64,000 bases of DNA from positions 186,001 to 250,000 of the forward strand of contig JAXJZF010000002.1 of the NCBI GenBank assembly GCA_036306585.1, in the 5' to 3' direction. The translations under genes and the position numbers were made by a program. The notes under the pieces are model-generated. The model worked only from the letters and a program-made list of their open reading frames with translations, did not search any database and was not told the origin of the DNA. Positions 27,067 to 35,981 of this stretch are shown piece after piece (positions within the stretch are counted from its first letter, which is position 1; every line of letters begins with the position of its first letter). The stretch comes from Aphodovivens sp036306585 (GTDB lineage: Bacteria > Actinomycetota > Coriobacteriia > Coriobacteriales > Eggerthellaceae).

Positions 27067-28851
27067 ATGAGGAACATCAATCTCCGTTTTGTCGAAGAGG
27101 GCTATGCAGAAGACGGTCAGTTGGAGTCTTTCAAGGTCAACTGCCCTGAGAACTTTAATTTCGGCTATGACGTCGTCGACGACATAGCCGTGAACGATCC
27201 TGACCGCCGCGCCATGGTGTGGTGCAATCCCGAGGGCGAGGAGCATGTCTTCACCTTTGCCGATATGAAGCGCTGGTCCGACAAGACCGCGAACTACCTG
27301 TCGGAACACGGCATCGGCCGCGGTGATATGGTGATGGTCATCCTGCGCCGTCACTACCAGTTCTGGTTCGTCGCCACGGCGCTGGCGAAGCTGGGGGCGG
27401 TCATGGTGCCTGCTACTTTTATGCTGAAAGAGCACGACTTGGAATACCGCCTGAACGGCGCTTCCATCAAGTCGATCATCTGCACCTCGGTGGGAGACAT
27501 CGCCCAGGTTGTGGACAACGTGTCCGCCATCTGCAACACGCTTGAGAGCAAGTTCCTGGTCAACGGCGCTGGCGGTGGCGTGACTCCCGTCGATGAGAAC
27601 AACCAGCCCATCATCCCCGAAGACGCCAAGCTCGGCCCCGCATTGTCGGGCCCTGAGGGTATCTGCGCCGCCGCAATCGAGCGCGAGGGGTGGCTGGACT
27701 TCAACAGCGGCGTACGCGAGGCGTCCGAGCAGTTCGAGCGTCGCGAGACGGTTGCACGCGAGCCCATGCTCATGTACTTCAGCTCGGGCACGTCGGGCAA
27801 CCCCAAGATGGTCCTACATGATTCCGAGTACGCCATCGCCCATCTGATCACGGCGAAGCACTGGCACAACGTCGATCCCGAGGGCCTGCACTTCACCATC
27901 GCCGACACCGGCTGGGGTAAGGCCGTGTGGGGCAAGTACTACGGTCAGTGGCTCATGGAAGCGTGCGTGTTCACCTATGACTTCGATCGATTCCACCCCT
28001 CTGAGATCCTCAGTCTTATCGGCAAGTACAAGGTCACCACGCTGTGCTGCCCGCCGACTATGTATCGCATGATGATGCAGGAGAACATCGATCGCTACGA
28101 CCTGTCGACGCTGACCTATTCCACAACGGCTGGCGAGGCGCTCAACCCCGACTTGTTCCAGTTCTGGAAAGAACATACGGGGCTGACCATCTTCGAAGGC
28201 TTCGGCCAGACCGAGACCCCGTTGACCATTGCAAATCTGAAGGGTTCCACGCCGCGCCCCGGTTCCATGGGCAAGCCCGTCGCGCTGTACCACATCGCGC
28301 TGCTCCGCGACGACGGCACTGAGTGCGACACCGGCGAGACCGGCGAGATCTGCATCGATATCCGCGAGAAGATGGCGGGCATCATGATGGAATACTACCG
28401 CAATGAGGAGAAGACCAAGGCCGCCATGCATGACGGTTGGTACCACACCGGCGACACGGCATGGCGCGACGAGGACGGATACTTCTGGTATGTCGGCCGC
28501 AATGACGACGTCATTAAGTCGAGCGGTTACCGCATCGGCCCCTTCGAGGTGGAAAGCGCGCTGCTGGAGCACGACGCCGTGCGCGAATGCGCCGTTACCG
28601 GCGTGCCCGATCCGCTGCGCGGCCTTGCGGTCAAGGCAACGGTCGTTTTGTCTGACGGCTTCAAGGGCAGCGAGGAGCTCACCGAGGAGCTGCAGCACTG
28701 GGTGAAGCATCGCACCGCCCCGTATAAATACCCCCGCTTGATCGAATATGTTGATGCGCTGCCCAAGACCGTCAACGGCAAGATCCGTCGTGCAGCCATC
28801 CGCGAAGCCGATGAGGCGAAGGAACGCGAAGTGCCGGAAGGTCTCATCTAG
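27067..28851 (+). CDS. AMP-forming acyl-CoA synthetase (copy 1)
   Basis: ANL-superfamily ligase activating a carboxylate through an acyl-adenylate to the CoA thioester. 594 residues. MYFSSGTSGNPKMV (ATP-binding P-loop), STTAGEALNP, GFGQTETP, WYHTGD, GRNDDVIKSSGYRIGPFE (hinge and A8) and KTVNGKIRR (catalytic Lys near the C-terminus) are all present. Overall it resembles medium-chain/acetyl-type synthetases. It is followed three bases later by a P-loop ATPase and then by the 2-oxoacid oxidoreductase genes, so its acyl-CoA may feed or drain that enzyme. The substrate cannot be read from sequence. Confidence 0.92.
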   Translation: MRNINLRFVEEGYAEDGQLESFKVNCPENFNFGYDVVDDIAVNDPDRRAMVWCNPEGEEHVFTFADMKRWSDKTANYLSEHGIGRGDMVMVILRRHYQFWFVATALAKLGAVMVPATFMLKEHDLEYRLNGASIKSIICTSVGDIAQVVDNVSAICNTLESKFLVNGAGGGVTPVDENNQPIIPEDAKLGPALSGPEGICAAAIEREGWLDFNSGVREASEQFERRETVAREPMLMYFSSGTSGNPKMVLHDSEYAIAHLITAKHWHNVDPEGLHFTIADTGWGKAVWGKYYGQWLMEACVFTYDFDRFHPSEILSLIGKYKVTTLCCPPTMYRMMMQENIDRYDLSTLTYSTTAGEALNPDLFQFWKEHTGLTIFEGFGQTETPLTIANLKGSTPRPGSMGKPVALYHIALLRDDGTECDTGETGEICIDIREKMAGIMMEYYRNEEKTKAAMHDGWYHTGDTAWRDEDGYFWYVGRNDDVIKSSGYRIGPFEVESALLEHDAVRECAVTGVPDPLRGLAVKATVVLSDGFKGSEELTEELQHWVKHRTAPYKYPRLIEYVDALPKTVNGKIRRAAIREADEAKEREVPEGLI

Positions 28852-28853
28852 CG

Positions 28854-29621
28854 ATGGCGGAGGAGCGCGCATTCCCCGCTGCCGGTTTCTGCGAGATCGC
28901 CGGCTTGTTGGGCCGTGTGACCATCATCTGCGGCCATTATGGTGTGGGGAAGACGAGCCTTTCCATGAGCCTTGCCATCGACGCCGCGCATGCCGGCTAC
29001 GATACGGTGCTGTCCGACATGGACGTGGTGAACCCGTATTTCCGCTCCAGCGACTATAAAGACATCCTGGTGACGGAAGGGGTTCGGCTCATCGAGCCTG
29101 TGTATGCGCGTTCCAACGTCGATGGAACCAGCATCACCAACGAGACGGCGGGAGCGGTCGAGTGGGCGGTGTCGGGCGAACCCGACGAGGCTCCCCGATT
29201 GCTCGTCATCGATGCGGGCGGCGATGATTCGGGGGCGACGGCCCTCGGGCGTTTCAGCCAGGGCATCAAGCAGGCCGGATACTCCATGTTGTACGTGGTG
29301 AATCGTCAGCGCGGGTTCGACCACACCCCCGCGGAAGCGATCGGATTTCTCCGCGAGATCGAGGAGGCCAGTCGCTTGCAGGTATCCGGCATCGTGGGCA
29401 ATTCGCATCTCAAAGACGCTACTTCTTTCGCTACCGTCGAAGAGGGGATCCCCTTTGCGCAAGAGGCGGCGCAACTGGCGGGGCTGCCTCTGTGCTTCGT
29501 CACCGTTCCGCATGAAGATCTGCGGCAAAGCAGTAGCCGGGAAACCGAACGCATTCGACGGATGCTCGGCGATATTCCGGCGTATGATATGGGACTATAT
29601 GTACGTGCGCCCTGGGAATAG
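28854..29621 (+). CDS. MinD/CobQ-like P-loop ATPase
   Basis: 255 residues with deviant Walker A CGHYGVGKTSLSMS near residue 26, DMDVVNPYFRS, LLVIDAGGDDSGATALG (Walker B region) and VVNRQRGF. This is a SIMIBI ATPase close to the cobyrinic acid synthase/ParA group. It sits between an acyl-CoA synthetase (3 bases upstream) and the ferredoxin subunit of a 2-oxoacid oxidoreductase (60 bases downstream), so it may help assemble or regulate that complex. No membrane or partition partner is nearby. Function unproven. Confidence 0.8.
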   Translation: MAEERAFPAAGFCEIAGLLGRVTIICGHYGVGKTSLSMSLAIDAAHAGYDTVLSDMDVVNPYFRSSDYKDILVTEGVRLIEPVYARSNVDGTSITNETAGAVEWAVSGEPDEAPRLLVIDAGGDDSGATALGRFSQGIKQAGYSMLYVVNRQRGFDHTPAEAIGFLREIEEASRLQVSGIVGNSHLKDATSFATVEEGIPFAQEAAQLAGLPLCFVTVPHEDLRQSSSRETERIRRMLGDIPAYDMGLYVRAPWE

Positions 29622-29681
29622 CCGGGCGCGAGGCGCGTCGAGTCCATTTGATGCGCCGGGGAGATATGAGAGAAGGCGAAA

Positions 29682-29888
29682 ATGGCGAGAATCAGCGTAG
29701 ACGACGGGTTCTGCAAGGGCTGCGGCCTGTGCGTCGATGCGTGCCCTTTAGGCATCATCGAGCTTGACCACGACGTCATCACGGCTAAGGGTTACCATCC
29801 TGCGCGATGCGTGGATGAAGATCGCTGCACGGGCTGCGCTTCCTGCGCGACCATGTGCCCCGATGTGGCAATCACGGTAATGAGGTAG
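29682..29888 (+). CDS. 2-oxoacid:ferredoxin oxidoreductase, ferredoxin-like delta subunit
   Basis: 68 residues with two [4Fe-4S] motifs, CKGCGLCVDACP and CTGCASCATMCP. This is the small subunit that carries electrons from the TPP site to external ferredoxin. It is followed 5 bases later by the alpha subunit. GAGAGAAGG precedes the ATG. Confidence 0.93.
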   Translation: MARISVDDGFCKGCGLCVDACPLGIIELDHDVITAKGYHPARCVDEDRCTGCASCATMCPDVAITVMR

Positions 29889-29893
29889 GTATC

Positions 29894-30979
29894 ATGTCTG
29901 AGAAAGTTTTGATGAAGGGCAACGAAGCCCTTGCGGAAAGCGCGATCCGCGCGGGATGCCGCTTCTTCTTCGGTTATCCCATCACACCGCAGACCGAGCT
30001 CGCGGCCTACATGGCCAAGCGTATGCCGAAGGTGGGGGGCACCTACCTGCAGGCTGAAAGCGAGATCGCGGCCATCAATATGGTGTACGGCGCTGCAGCT
30101 GCAGGTGCTCGCGCCATGACATCGTCCTCCAGCCCCGGAGTATCGCTGAAGGGCGAAGGCATCTCTTATATGGCGGGTGCGGATCTTCCCGGCGTCATCA
30201 TCAACGTCCAGCGTGGCGGCCCAGGCCTGGGCGGTATCCAGCCTTCCCAGTCCGACTACTGGCAGGCCACGCGCGCCATGGGCCACGGCGACCATCGCCT
30301 GGTCGTCTTCGCCCCCGCCACTGTGCAGGAGATGGCCGACCTCATCTACGACGCTTTCGATGTGGCCGACAAATACCGCACCCCCACGATGATCCTCGCC
30401 GACGGCATGCTCGGCCAGATGATGGAGCCCGTGGAGCTGCGTGAGGCTTTGTCTCCCGAAGACCTACCCGAGAAGCCTTGGGCAACCACCGGCCATAAGA
30501 ACAAACGCGAGCATAACATCGCGAACTCCCTGTACCTGACCGCGGAGGACCTCGAGGATCTTAATATCGAGCGTTATCAGCGCTATGCCCAAATCGAGCA
30601 GGCCGAGCAGCGCGCCGAAACGATGCTCGCCGAAGATGCTGACATCGTCCTTGTGGCATTCGGCGCAACCAGCCGCATCTGCCGTTCGGCTGTGAGCGCG
30701 GCTCGCAATGAGGGCATCAAGGCCGGTCTAGTCAGGCCCATCACGCTGTGGCCGTATCCTGACGAAACGATCAAGGCTACCATCCCCACTGCGAAGGCCT
30801 ACCTGACCGTGGAGATGAACATGGGCCAGATGGTCGACGATGTTCGCCTTGCGGTGAATGGCGAGCGTCCGGTGGAGTTCTACGGCCGCACCGGCGGCGT
30901 CATCCCCACGCCTGGCGAGGTTCTGGGCAAGATCCGCGAGATGGCCGCCAACCTTGATTCCGTGAAAGGAGGGGAGTAG
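29894..30979 (+). CDS. vorB: 2-oxoacid:ferredoxin oxidoreductase, alpha subunit (VorB-like)
   Basis: 361 residues. GNEALAESAIRAGCRFFFGYPITPQTELAAY at the start is the pyruvate:ferredoxin oxidoreductase domain I fold; SSSPGVSLKGEGISYMAG and QRGGPGLGGIQPSQSDYWQA follow, with a transketolase C-like domain at the end. This small four-subunit type oxidises branched-chain 2-oxoacids, 2-oxoglutarate or similar acids to acyl-CoA with reduction of ferredoxin; VorB is the nearest named family. The order delta-alpha-beta-gamma is classical. Confidence 0.9.
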   Translation: MSEKVLMKGNEALAESAIRAGCRFFFGYPITPQTELAAYMAKRMPKVGGTYLQAESEIAAINMVYGAAAAGARAMTSSSSPGVSLKGEGISYMAGADLPGVIINVQRGGPGLGGIQPSQSDYWQATRAMGHGDHRLVVFAPATVQEMADLIYDAFDVADKYRTPTMILADGMLGQMMEPVELREALSPEDLPEKPWATTGHKNKREHNIANSLYLTAEDLEDLNIERYQRYAQIEQAEQRAETMLAEDADIVLVAFGATSRICRSAVSAARNEGIKAGLVRPITLWPYPDETIKATIPTAKAYLTVEMNMGQMVDDVRLAVNGERPVEFYGRTGGVIPTPGEVLGKIREMAANLDSVKGGE

Positions 30980-30981
30980 CC

Positions 30982-31824
30982 GTGGCTGAACAGAAGGAAG
31001 AGAAGATCGTTTTCCAGCGTCCGCATTCGCTGCTGCCCGTGGTCACGAACTATTGCCCCGGCTGCACGCATGGCATCGTCAACCGCCTGGTCGCCGAGGT
31101 TATCGACGAGCTAGGGATCGAAGGCGACACCGTGGGCATCGCGCCTGTAGGCTGCTCTGTCATGGCGTACAATTTCTTCGGTTGCGATATGATCGAGGCT
31201 GCCCATGGACGCGCCCCGGCGGTTGCCACCGGCGTTAAGCGCGTGCACCCCGAGAACATCGTGTTCTCTTATCAGGGTGACGGCGACCTGGCCAGCATCG
31301 GCATGGCTGAGACCGTCCATGCGGCAACGCGAGGTGAGAACATCACCGTCATCTTCATCAACAACGCCATCTACGGCATGACCGGCGGCCAGATGGCCCC
31401 CACCAGCTTGCCTAACCAGGTGACCCAGACCAGCCCCTACGGCCGCGACGTGGCCACGGCGGGGTATCCCATCCGCGTATGCGAGCTACTCAGCTCGTTG
31501 GACGGCGTTGCCTACCTGGAGCGCGTCACTGTGGATTGCCCCAAGAACGTGCGCAAGGCGAAGAAGGCAATCAAGAAGGCATTCGAGACCCAGCGTGACG
31601 GTTTGGGCTATTCGCTGGTTGAAGTTGTTGCAACCTGCCCGACCAACTGGGGCATGACCCCACAGCAGGCGTTCGAGTGGATGCGCGAGAACATGCTGCC
31701 GTACTACCCGCTGGGTGTGTACAAGGATGTCGTGGCAGATGGTTATGCCAATGCGGCCGAGGCCGCTGCAGCACGTTCCGCTGACTGCCCGATCGCGCAC
31801 CCGCAAGAAGGAAGGGAGGCATAG
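30982..31824 (+). CDS. 2-oxoacid:ferredoxin oxidoreductase, beta (TPP-binding) subunit
   Basis: 280 residues carrying the thiamine diphosphate site: YCPGCTHG near residue 22, then YQGDGDLASIGMAET and FINNAIYGMTGGQMAPTS, the GDG-to-NN motif that binds Mg-TPP. It starts at GTG 30982, two bases after the alpha subunit stop, with GGAGGGG upstream. It abuts the gamma subunit directly. Confidence 0.93.
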   Translation: MAEQKEEKIVFQRPHSLLPVVTNYCPGCTHGIVNRLVAEVIDELGIEGDTVGIAPVGCSVMAYNFFGCDMIEAAHGRAPAVATGVKRVHPENIVFSYQGDGDLASIGMAETVHAATRGENITVIFINNAIYGMTGGQMAPTSLPNQVTQTSPYGRDVATAGYPIRVCELLSSLDGVAYLERVTVDCPKNVRKAKKAIKKAFETQRDGLGYSLVEVVATCPTNWGMTPQQAFEWMRENMLPYYPLGVYKDVVADGYANAAEAAAARSADCPIAHPQEGREA

Positions 31825-32361
31825 ATGAGCAAATCGCTTAACGTCGTTCTTGCCGGGTTTGGCGGCCAGGGCCTGCTATTCGCCGGCAAGCTCATCGCGT
31901 ACTGCGGCCTTATCGAGGATAGACATGTGTCGTGGCTGCCTTCCTACGGCCCCGAGATGCGCGGCGGCACCGCCAATTGCAGCGTTTGCTTGTCCGATGA
32001 GCCCATCGGTAGCCCCCTCGTGCTCAATCCCGATGCGTTAATTGCCATGAACCAGCCCTCCATCGACAAGTTTGCTCCTGCGGTGACCGACGGCGGCGTC
32101 ATCGTCGCCGACATGTCGTTGATCGGCTCGGTTCCCGAGGCGCCCCAGGCGACCACCATCCAGCTCAACGCCACGCAGATGGCGGAAGAGGCCGGATTCA
32201 AGCAGCTGGCTAACATCATCTGCGCCGGTCGTCTTTGGGCCGAAACCCATTTCTGCGAGGAGGACACGCTCTTCAAAGCGATGGAGAAATGCGTGCCTGC
32301 CCGCAAGGCGGCGATGCTCGACCTTAATAAGAAAGCGCTTCATATCGGCATGAGCGCTTAA
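31825..32361 (+). CDS. 2-oxoacid:ferredoxin oxidoreductase, gamma subunit
   Basis: 178 residues of the PFOR domain III type: VVLAGFGGQGLLFAGKLIA at the N-terminus, SWLPSYGPEMRGGTANC and an Ile/Val-rich remainder. It completes the oxidoreductase. The ATG follows the beta stop immediately, with GGAAGGGAGG upstream. A GC hairpin follows. Confidence 0.93.
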   Translation: MSKSLNVVLAGFGGQGLLFAGKLIAYCGLIEDRHVSWLPSYGPEMRGGTANCSVCLSDEPIGSPLVLNPDALIAMNQPSIDKFAPAVTDGGVIVADMSLIGSVPEAPQATTIQLNATQMAEEAGFKQLANIICAGRLWAETHFCEEDTLFKAMEKCVPARKAAMLDLNKKALHIGMSA

Positions 32362-32368
32362 TGGCAAG

Positions 32369-32388
32369 GCGCCCGCTTCGGCGGGCGC
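32369..32388 (+). terminator. GC hairpin after the oxidoreductase operon
   Basis: GCGCCCGC and GCGGGCGC pair around a TTCG tetraloop; the following TCCGTTTC is only weakly T-rich, so termination may be partial. Confidence 0.6.
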
Positions 32389-32415
32389 TCCGTTTCAGTT
32401 GGAAAGGAATGTCAC

Positions 32416-32976
32416 ATGCCTGAAGAAGAACAGGAGCTCCACGAGATCGGCGAGCGCATCAAGGGCCTGCGCGAGGCTTGCGATGTGACTGTAGAGGAGA
32501 TGGCCGAAGAGCTGGAGGTACCGGTAGAGACCTACGAGCAGTGGGAGGCAACCGGGGCTGACGTTCCCATTTCCGCCATCTACCATATGGCACGCCAGTT
32601 CGGCGTCGAATTCACCGAGATTCTCACCGGTACCGCCGCAAAGCTGGATACCTACCATGTAGTCCGCCGCGGGGAGGGCAGGGAGGTTGACCGCTACCCC
32701 GGGTACCATTATGACGATATGGCCTGGCGTTTCGCGGATAAGATCATGCAGCCGCTTCTGGTGGTCCTCGATCCCACCGACGAGCCGGCAAAGCTCGTCA
32801 CGCATCGCGGCCAGGAATTCAACTTCGTCATCGAGGGCTCTGTCACCGTTGTCTTCGATGATAAAGAGATCGTGCTCAACCAGTGGGACAGCATCTATTT
32901 CAACCCGATGCACCCGCATGGCCAGCGCTGCCATGGCGATAAGGTCGCCAAGTTCGTCACCGTCATTGCCGAGTAG
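32416..32976 (+). CDS. XRE-family regulator with C-terminal cupin sensor (copy 2)
   Basis: 186 residues, same architecture as the regulator at 26364: HTH at about 10-65 (IKGLREACDVTVEEMAEELE) and cupin at about 105-186 (THRGQEFNFVIEGSVTVVF, FNPMHPHGQRCHG). The two share FTEILTG/VIEILTG after the HTH and are clearly paralogues. It lies 14 bases before the second acyl-CoA synthetase, so the pair is almost certainly one transcript. Confidence 0.9.
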   Translation: MPEEEQELHEIGERIKGLREACDVTVEEMAEELEVPVETYEQWEATGADVPISAIYHMARQFGVEFTEILTGTAAKLDTYHVVRRGEGREVDRYPGYHYDDMAWRFADKIMQPLLVVLDPTDEPAKLVTHRGQEFNFVIEGSVTVVFDDKEIVLNQWDSIYFNPMHPHGQRCHGDKVAKFVTVIAE

Positions 32977-32990
32977 TTTGAAGGTGTGTT

Positions 32991-34664
32991 GTGGATTACA
33001 TTCTTAAGAAATACTGCCCGCGAATCGATTTCGATTCGTATGAGGACTTTTACGAGAACTTTCGCATCGAGGTGCCCGAGGTTTTCAACTTCGGCTTCGA
33101 TGTTGTCGATGAATGGGCTCGCGTAGAGCCTGAAAAGCGCGCTCTGCTGTGGTGCGATGACCATGGCGTGGAGCGCACGTTCACCTTCACCGATATCATG
33201 AAGCTGTCGAATAAAGCCGCCAATGCCTTCCGCAAGCTGGGCATCGGCAAGGGAGACGTTGTGATGATGATCCTGCGTCGCCGGTGGGAATACTGGGTGT
33301 GCGCCGTCGCCCTGTGCAAGCTGGGAGCGACCATCATCCCGGCATCGCTGCAGTTGACGAAGAAAGACATCGTCTACCGTGCCGGAAGCGCCGATGTGAA
33401 GATGATGGTGTGCGTCAACGATGACTACGTGTTGGAGCAGACCGAGGAAGCGCTTCCCGAATCGCCCACCATCAAGGACAAGGTCATCGTCGCCGGCAAG
33501 CGCGAGGGCTGGCATTCCTTTGATGAGCTCATAGAAGGCGAGAGCGATGTATTCGAGCGGCCGACGGGTGAGGCGGGCGTGACGAGCAAAGACATCATGC
33601 TCATCTACTTCACCTCCGGTACCACGGGCATGGCAAAGGCTGTATGCCATAATTTCGCTCATCCGCTGGGGCATATTCTCACGGCGAAGTATTGGCAGCA
33701 GGTGCAGGAGAATAAGCTGCACATGAGCGTCACCGACAGCGGCTGGGCGAAATTCGGCTGGGGCAAGATCTACGGCCAGTGGATCTGCGGTGCCACTGTG
33801 TTCTGCTACGACATGGACAAGTTCATCCCGACTAAGCTGCTGCAGCATATGCAGGACTACAAGCTCACTACATTCTGCGCACCGCCCACGATGTACCGTT
33901 TCATGCTGCAGGAGGATGTCGCTTCCTATGACCTGTCCAGCATTCAGAACTTCGCGACAGCAGGTGAGCCGCTCAACCCGGAGGTCACGATTTCCTGGGA
34001 GCGCCTGACGGGTAAGAAGATCCGCGAGGGCTTCGGCCAGACCGAGGGTCCGGTTCTTTTGGCCACATATCCGTGGATCGAGCCGCGACCCGGCTCCATG
34101 GGCAAGCCGTCGCCGTTGCTGCACATCAAGCTGCTCGACGAGGCTGGCAACGAGGTGCCTGACGGCGAGGAGGGCGCTATCTGCGTCACGCATCTGAAGG
34201 ATGCCTATCCACCGGGACTGTTTGTGGGCTACTTCCACGACGAGGAGCGAACCAGGGAAGCCCTTGGCGGCGAGTATTACAACCTGCATGACATGGCGTG
34301 GCGTGACTCCGACGGCTACTGCTTCTTTGTGGGCCGCAACGACGACGTCATTAAATGCTCCGGTTATCGCATCGGCCCCTTCGAGGTCGAAAGCGCGCTG
34401 ATCGAGCATCCCGCCGTCGTCGAGTGCGCTGTCACCGCGGCGCCCGACCCCATCCGAGGTAAAGTCGTTAAGGCGACCATCGTCCTCGCGCGGGGTTACG
34501 AGCCTTCCGATGAACTGGTCAAGGAGCTGCAGAACCACGTGAAGCGCACCACGGCGCCCTACAAGTATCCGCGCATCGTGGAATTCGTCGACGAGCTGCC
34601 TAAGACCATTGGCGGTAAGATCAAGCGCAAGCTGATCCGCAACCAGGATGGCATCGAAGACTAG
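32991..34664 (+). CDS. AMP-forming acyl-CoA synthetase (copy 2)
   Basis: 557 residues. IYFTSGTTGMAKAV (P-loop), NFATAGEPLNP, GFGQTEGP, GRNDDVIKCSGYRIGPFE and KTIGGKIKR are present. At the A7 position, copy 1 has YHTGD and this copy has YNLHD, keeping the Asp but losing the Gly. Many segments match copy 1 (FNFGFDVVDEWA, SDSGWAKFGWGKIYGQW-like), so the two regulator-ligase modules arose by duplication and diverged. The start is GTG 32991 (GTGGATTAC); a clean Shine-Dalgarno (GAAGG) lies 7-12 bases upstream. A strong terminator follows. Confidence 0.92.
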   Translation: MDYILKKYCPRIDFDSYEDFYENFRIEVPEVFNFGFDVVDEWARVEPEKRALLWCDDHGVERTFTFTDIMKLSNKAANAFRKLGIGKGDVVMMILRRRWEYWVCAVALCKLGATIIPASLQLTKKDIVYRAGSADVKMMVCVNDDYVLEQTEEALPESPTIKDKVIVAGKREGWHSFDELIEGESDVFERPTGEAGVTSKDIMLIYFTSGTTGMAKAVCHNFAHPLGHILTAKYWQQVQENKLHMSVTDSGWAKFGWGKIYGQWICGATVFCYDMDKFIPTKLLQHMQDYKLTTFCAPPTMYRFMLQEDVASYDLSSIQNFATAGEPLNPEVTISWERLTGKKIREGFGQTEGPVLLATYPWIEPRPGSMGKPSPLLHIKLLDEAGNEVPDGEEGAICVTHLKDAYPPGLFVGYFHDEERTREALGGEYYNLHDMAWRDSDGYCFFVGRNDDVIKCSGYRIGPFEVESALIEHPAVVECAVTAAPDPIRGKVVKATIVLARGYEPSDELVKELQNHVKRTTAPYKYPRIVEFVDELPKTIGGKIKRKLIRNQDGIED

Positions 34665-34686
34665 CGAGCACCGATATCGAATTGGT

Positions 34687-34720
34687 AAGGGCTTCCGGTG
34701 GTATCCGGAAGCCCTTTTGC
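34687..34720 (+). terminator. Terminator after second acyl-CoA synthetase
   Basis: A perfect 12-bp stem (34687-34698 with 34705-34716) around TGGTAT, ending in TTTTGC. Confidence 0.88.
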
Positions 34721-34763
34721 TATTCTTTAGGAATAAGATATCGTGAAGGACGGGGATACGGCG

Positions 34764-35318
34764 ATGAACATTGCGGTATATTGCGGCTCGACAATGGGGG
34801 CCGACCCGCGTTTTGCGGAAGCCGCGCGCGAGCTCGGGCGATGGGTCGGCTCCAATGGCCATGAGCTGGTGTACGGCGGCAGTTCCATCGGGCTTATGGG
34901 AATCGTCGCCCGCACCGTCATGGAAGCGGGCGGTGCCGTGCATGGGGTAGAAACGCGTTTCTTCATGGATGCAGGCGTGGCGCAGGAGGGCTTGTCCGAG
35001 CTGTACATCGTCGATTCCATGGCGCAGCGCAAGCAGATGATGATCGACCTTGCGGATGCATTCGTGGCGCTTCCTGGCGGGGTGGGAACGGTCGAGGAGA
35101 TTTCCGAGATCATGTCCCTGGTTCGCCTGGGACAGATTGCAGCGCCTTGCTGCTTTCTGAATATCGCGGGGTTCTACAACGGATTTCAGGCGCACGTTCG
35201 AACAATGCTCGATCAGGGTTTCATCGCGCAAGCGGATTGCGACCGTTTTCTCTTCATTGACTCCGTGGACGCTTTCGCAAGCATCATCGGGAACGTTTGC
35301 ATAGACCCAATTCCCTAA
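34764..35318 (+). CDS. LOG-family protein (nucleotide 5'-monophosphate phosphoribohydrolase-like)
   Basis: 184 residues with the LOG signatures GGSSIGLMG near residue 35 and PGGVGTVEE near residue 95, the latter with the catalytic Glu and Arg context. Family members cleave nucleoside monophosphates (cytokinin ribotides in plants, purine nucleotides in bacteria) to base and ribose 5-phosphate. ATG 34764 begins MNIAVYCGS, the conserved start; a GTG at 34743 would add 7 residues. It appears monocistronic. Confidence 0.88.
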   Translation: MNIAVYCGSTMGADPRFAEAARELGRWVGSNGHELVYGGSSIGLMGIVARTVMEAGGAVHGVETRFFMDAGVAQEGLSELYIVDSMAQRKQMMIDLADAFVALPGGVGTVEEISEIMSLVRLGQIAAPCCFLNIAGFYNGFQAHVRTMLDQGFIAQADCDRFLFIDSVDAFASIIGNVCIDPIP

Positions 35319-35490
35319 AGCGAACGCTTCTGAACTTGGATTCTAGGGTCCATATTCCGACTGTTGGGTAAGACTTGTCTGGTCATGGCTTAGTGCCGCC
35401 TGGTTGAAAAACTATGCTGGCAGCTAATGAATGGAACCCAGATGTTCACTACTCTTTTTCTAGGGTCAAATCTTAGATTAAGGAGTGGAT

Positions 35491-35913
35491 ATGATTAAGA
35501 AAGCACTGGCCGGAGCCCTATCTTGCTCGCTTCTGGTAGGAAGTATGTTCACGTACGGCTGCTCTGTGGGCAGCGAAGAATCTTCTCCTGCGGAAGGCGA
35601 GGATCAGCAGGCTTCCGAGCAGCAGGCAGCGGAAGAGCCCGAATCCGAATACACCATTGCTGATGAGGCCTTTGCGGACAACGGCTACGGTTCGTATTCC
35701 ATCACGGGCACGTTCACTAACACTTCCGGCAAGGAACTGAGCTATGTCCAGGTGCAATATCGCCTTTTGGATGCGGATGGCGCTCAGATCGGCACGGCCT
35801 TGGCAAATACGAACAATCTGCCCGATGGCTCGCCTTGGAAGTTCGAGGCGATCTATTTCGGCACCGATAGCGAACCCGCATCCTTCGAGTTGGCAGAAGT
35901 GTCGAGCTTCTAA
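35491..35913 (+). CDS. Lipoprotein with FxLYD domain
   Basis: 140 residues. A hydrophobic N-terminus ending GSMFTYGCSV looks like a lipoprotein signal peptide, though the residue at -3 is Thr instead of the usual Leu. An acidic Glu/Gln/Ser linker (about 28-55) follows, then a C-terminal FxLYD-type beta domain (GSYSITGTFTNTSGKELSYV, VQYRLLDADGAQIGTAL). ATG 35491 has AAGGAG 6 bases upstream. It stands at the head of a small cluster with an HTH protein and a protein kinase. Function unknown, surface-exposed. Confidence 0.8.
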   Translation: MIKKALAGALSCSLLVGSMFTYGCSVGSEESSPAEGEDQQASEQQAAEEPESEYTIADEAFADNGYGSYSITGTFTNTSGKELSYVQVQYRLLDADGAQIGTALANTNNLPDGSPWKFEAIYFGTDSEPASFELAEVSSF

Positions 35914-35981
35914 TTTTTCAGTGGCGCCCGCTCAATGATACGATGGTGAAGGTCGTTAAAAGAAAGCGAAGGAAGCGTCGA

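Noticed and set aside
32895..35231. Very long open frame of 778 codons on the reverse strand
   Set aside because: It lies opposite an intact acyl-CoA synthetase, its neighbours and a terminator, and shows no family motif. It reflects the codon bias of the real genes.
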